Source of the DNA: Opitutaceae bacterium
GTDB lineage: Bacteria > Verrucomicrobiota > Verrucomicrobiia > Opitutales > Opitutaceae
Direction: 5' to 3'
Length of the DNA stretch: 64,000 bases
NCBI GenBank assembly: GCA_027482185.1
Contig: JAIXWF010000003.1
Coordinates: 124,001 to 188,000 of the forward strand
A model generated the notes under the pieces. The model searched no databases and was not told the origin of the DNA. It saw only the letters and a list, made by a program, of their open reading frames with translations. Made by a program: the position numbers and the translations under genes. Positions 61,719-64,000 of this stretch are shown here, piece after piece; the first letter of the stretch is position 1, and the number at the start of each line of letters is the position of its first letter.

Positions 61719-63002
61719 ATGCGGGCCCGCAGAATCCCGGCGCACACCGATCGGATTGTCCGTCCACTTCAGGAAGCGTGCGCATATCGGCAGTCGAAAA
61801 GTTGTGCTTGTGTAGACAAATCCCGGATCGACACCCTGCGTCAAACCCTGCTCCCGCACCCGCATTTGCAAACGAGCCCCGCATCGAATTCCGGCCCCCT
61901 GCCCAATCCCCTATCCTGGTGGAAAAGAAAGTATCCGCTGTTCCGCGCCTACTTTGTGGTCTCCGCCTTGGTCGGCTCCTTCCTGGTCGTGTATTTCTGG
62001 CCATGGCTCAACAACCGAGTCTTCGTCAGCCTGGGATCGGGCGAAGCCGGGGTGCTCTGGGAGCGCTTTCTCGGCGGCACCAACCTCACTTACATCTACC
62101 GCGAAGGCTTTCAGCTAGTGATGCCGTGGAACCGATTGTACAGGTATAATATGCGATTGCAGCAGACGCCTCATCGCATCGTAGCGCTTTGCAAAAACGG
62201 GTTGCCGGTTGAGCTGGAAGTATCCATCCGCCATCGGCCGCGCGACGGCAAACTGCCTTTGCTCCACTCGGTGGTCGGTCCCAACTATATCGAAGTGGTC
62301 GTAAAGCCCGAGATCGAGGCTCACGTCCGGGCCGTGGTCTCCCAATTCGAGCCCACCGAATTGTATGCATCCGAAGGGTACATTCTCAACCTGATCGTGC
62401 AGGGCGCGATGCGCGAGATTTCCGAACGCTACATTTCTCTGGACGACCTGTTGATCAAGCGGATCGTGCTGCCGACCAAAGTGGCGGACTCCATCGAAAC
62501 CAAGCTCATTGAGGAACAACGCGTTTTCGAGTACGATTTCCGCGTGGCCCAAGCCAAAAAGGAGGCCGAACGGAAGGAGTTCGAAGGCCGGGGCATCCAG
62601 AAATTCCAGGAGCTGATTGCCGCCAACGGATCGTTCAAAGACTACCTGAGGTACGCCGGCATCCAAGCCACGCTCGAACTGGCGAAATCCGACAATGCCA
62701 AGGTCGTGGTCATTGGCGGCGCTGACGGCGGGCTGCCGCTGATCCTCAATATGCCGGGCGAAGAGTCGCTGCGATCCCGCGCGGCTGCGCCACCTTCGAC
62801 CATGCTCGCCCCGGCAATCAGGTCTCTGCCCGTCGAAACGCCACCCGCCCCGACCGGCGCCGCCAAAAGCGCGGATCAATCCGGGCCCCCGGCTCAGTCG
62901 GGGACCGCCACCCCGGCGGAAGCGAAAACAAGCGCTTCCCCGGCGCCCCCGGCGCGGACGAGCGAAGCGGCCACGACGCCTCGTGCGTCGGAGAAGACAT
63001 GA
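61719..63002 (+). CDS. SPFH/band 7 (prohibitin-like) membrane protein
   Basis: 427 residues from the ATG at 61719; the first 60 residues look non-conserved, and the true start may be later at a non-ATG codon. One membrane segment (about 69-92, FRAYFVVSALVGSFLVVYFWPW) precedes an SPFH domain (about 95-300: 'REGFQLVMPWNRLYRYNMRLQQTPHRIVALCKNGLPVELEVSIRHRP', 'LKAEIEAHVR'-like region, 'SERYISLDDLLIKRIVLPTKVADSIETKLIEEQRV') and a helical region with 'AQAKKEAERKEFEGRGIQKFQ'. The tail (about 345-427) is Pro/Ala-rich. Such proteins scaffold membrane microdomains. It overlaps the next gene by four bases. Confidence 0.8.
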   Translation: MRARRIPAHTDRIVRPLQEACAYRQSKSCACVDKSRIDTLRQTLLPHPHLQTSPASNSGPLPNPLSWWKRKYPLFRAYFVVSALVGSFLVVYFWPWLNNRVFVSLGSGEAGVLWERFLGGTNLTYIYREGFQLVMPWNRLYRYNMRLQQTPHRIVALCKNGLPVELEVSIRHRPRDGKLPLLHSVVGPNYIEVVVKPEIEAHVRAVVSQFEPTELYASEGYILNLIVQGAMREISERYISLDDLLIKRIVLPTKVADSIETKLIEEQRVFEYDFRVAQAKKEAERKEFEGRGIQKFQELIAANGSFKDYLRYAGIQATLELAKSDNAKVVVIGGADGGLPLILNMPGEESLRSRAAAPPSTMLAPAIRSLPVETPPAPTGAAKSADQSGPPAQSGTATPAEAKTSASPAPPARTSEAATTPRASEKT

Positions 63003-64000
63003 CGTACCCCGCAGCCAGCCCGGGTCGGACCCTTCGAGCTTTCCTTCGCCCCATGCGCTTGGCGGCGGCTGCCGGCTGCGTCCTGCTCACAGCAAGCTCG
63101 TGCAACTACAAGGAAGCGGCCGGCGACCGCCTCGTTTCCCCGCACTGGCAGCACCGCACAGAGTGGCCCGAGCCGACCCAACCGCTGGCACCGGTGTTGC
63201 GGCTGCTTATCTGGCGCGACTACCTCGATCCGCAAATACTCGATTTCTTCGAGCGTCGCTACCGCGCGAAACTTGAAATCACATACTTTGAAAACAACGC
63301 GGAATTGAAGGAGGTATTCCGGCAACGGCCGAGCGATTTCGATCTCCTGATGCCCAGCGATTTTGTGATCGACGGCTATCTGAAGAACGTCAACCGCGGG
63401 CTGCTGGCGCCGATCCGCAAAGAGAACATCCCCAATCTCGGACACGTTAAGCAGATATTGTTCCGCTCCCCCTACGACCCTGAACTCGTCTACTCGGTGC
63501 CGATGTTCCACAGCAGCCTGGGGATCAGTTTCAACCGCAAATACGTGCAGCATATTCCGCGCAATTCCACGCTCAAAGCCAGCCGGGACGACGAAAACTT
63601 CCAGCTCCACGGCTATCGCGCGCTCCTCGACGAACCCCGCGTTTCACTTTCCGCCGCTCTGGTAGACGACGGGATCGACCCGAACGCGCCCACGGCGGCC
63701 GCCTTGGCCGCCACCGCCGACAGGTTGATCAAAGACACCGCCAATCTGGGCATCCGGTTTTTGGCCAGCACGCTGCCCGACCGATTGATCGCCAACGACA
63801 TTATGATCGCGGTGAACTGGAGCGGCGCGGCGGCCGCCGCGGCCCACAAAAATATAAACATCCGGTTCGTGCTTCCACAGGGACCGAAGTTCGTCCAGGT
63901 CGACAGTTTCGTCATCCCCGCAACCTCGATCAACCGCTATACCGCGGAGTTCTTCCTGAACTTCCTGCTCATCCCAGAAGTATCCGGCGCACTGACTAAC
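62999..64000 (+). CDS. PotD-like extracellular solute-binding lipoprotein (partial, 3' end beyond window)
   Basis: 334 codons are open to the window edge from the ATG at 62999, which overlaps the SPFH stop (ATGA). A hydrophobic signal (about 19-35) ends in 'LLTASSC', a probable lipobox with Cys35. The mature part 'VLRLLIWRDYLDPQILDFFERRYRAKLEITYFENNAELKEVFRQRPSDFDLLMPSDFVIDGYLKN..LLAPI' and '..NIMIAVNWSGAAAAAA' is typical of spermidine/putrescine-type binding proteins. An ABC transporter may follow beyond the window. The coupling to an SPFH gene is unusual. Confidence 0.82.
   Translation, partial: MTYPAASPGRTLRAFLRPMRLAAAAGCVLLTASSCNYKEAAGDRLVSPHWQHRTEWPEPTQPLAPVLRLLIWRDYLDPQILDFFERRYRAKLEITYFENNAELKEVFRQRPSDFDLLMPSDFVIDGYLKNVNRGLLAPIRKENIPNLGHVKQILFRSPYDPELVYSVPMFHSSLGISFNRKYVQHIPRNSTLKASRDDENFQLHGYRALLDEPRVSLSAALVDDGIDPNAPTAAALAATADRLIKDTANLGIRFLASTLPDRLIANDIMIAVNWSGAAAAAAHKNINIRFVLPQGPKFVQVDSFVIPATSINRYTAEFFLNFLLIPEVSGALTN

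Noticed and set aside
1-64000. CRISPR arrays, rRNA genes and riboswitches
   Set aside because: No regularly spaced direct repeats of CRISPR type, no rRNA sequence and no recognisable aptamer were seen. The only RNA gene I can support is tRNA-His.

Overview
The window looks like chromosomal DNA of a GC-rich Verrucomicrobiota, most likely an Opitutaceae-like bacterium. This is inferred from the base composition, the style of the tRNA-linked integrase, and the secreted 'SRIVNLSARGQVGTG..' domain at 54.5 kb, which I associate with that group. It has three parts. (1) 0.26-15.2 kb is a mobile region. It starts at a tRNA-His gene followed by a tyrosine integrase and an excisionase-like protein, then accessory genes, a MobF-type relaxase/helicase, a small DNA-binding-like protein, a ParA-like ATPase and a membrane-anchored coiled-coil protein. 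No mating-pair (T4SS) genes are present, so it resembles an integrative mobilizable element. The region ends in a scrapyard: an hsdM 5' fragment split by an IS66 element, which itself carries a second IS66 element (both with intact 8-bp target duplications), then a frameshifted IS21 istA remnant that abuts the next gene cluster. (2) 15.2-53.9 kb, minus strand, is a hybrid PKS/NRPS cluster. Read in transcription order from the right: a DUF697-like protein, a two-TM small protein, a second DUF697-like protein, an MbtH-like/type II thioesterase fusion, and then a gapless ~35-kb operon. The operon is PKS (AL-ACP-KS-degenerate AT-DH-KR-ACP), the four-gene hydroxymalonyl-ACP cassette (FkbK-, FkbJ-, FkbI- and FkbH-like), PKS/NRPS (KS-AT-ACP-aminotransferase-C-A-PCP-E-C-A(Thr)-PCP) and NRPS (C-A-PCP-E-C-FkbH-PCP-C-A(Tyr-like)-PCP-E). 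(3) 54.4-64 kb, plus strand, is a divergent set: a secreted beta-lactamase/PBP-fold serine hydrolase, a SAM methyltransferase, two amino-acid-type periplasmic binding proteins, a DAACS symporter, an outer-membrane-like protein, a Sfp-type phosphopantetheinyl transferase, an SPFH protein and the start of a PotD-like lipoprotein. How it works together (inference): the AL domain activates an unknown acid. Module 1 adds a reduced, dehydrated C2 unit. Module 2 adds a malonyl-type or, given the cassette, hydroxymalonyl unit, and the aminotransferase turns the beta-ketone into an amine. This predicts an N-terminal gamma,delta-unsaturated 3-amino-2-hydroxy acyl group. It is followed by a D-residue of unknown identity, Thr, a D-configured Val/Ile-like residue, a glycerate unit loaded directly by the in-line FkbH domain (implying an ester bond in the backbone), and a Tyr-like residue, possibly D. 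The Sfp-type enzyme at 60.7 kb would activate the carrier proteins. No cis thioesterase or reductase ends the line, so release must be in trans, by unlinked genes, or the cluster has been cut back on its left side where IS debris now lies. The combination of in-line glycerate module, hydroxymalonyl cassette and aminotransferase module, and a terminal E domain without TE is the most notable system in the window.
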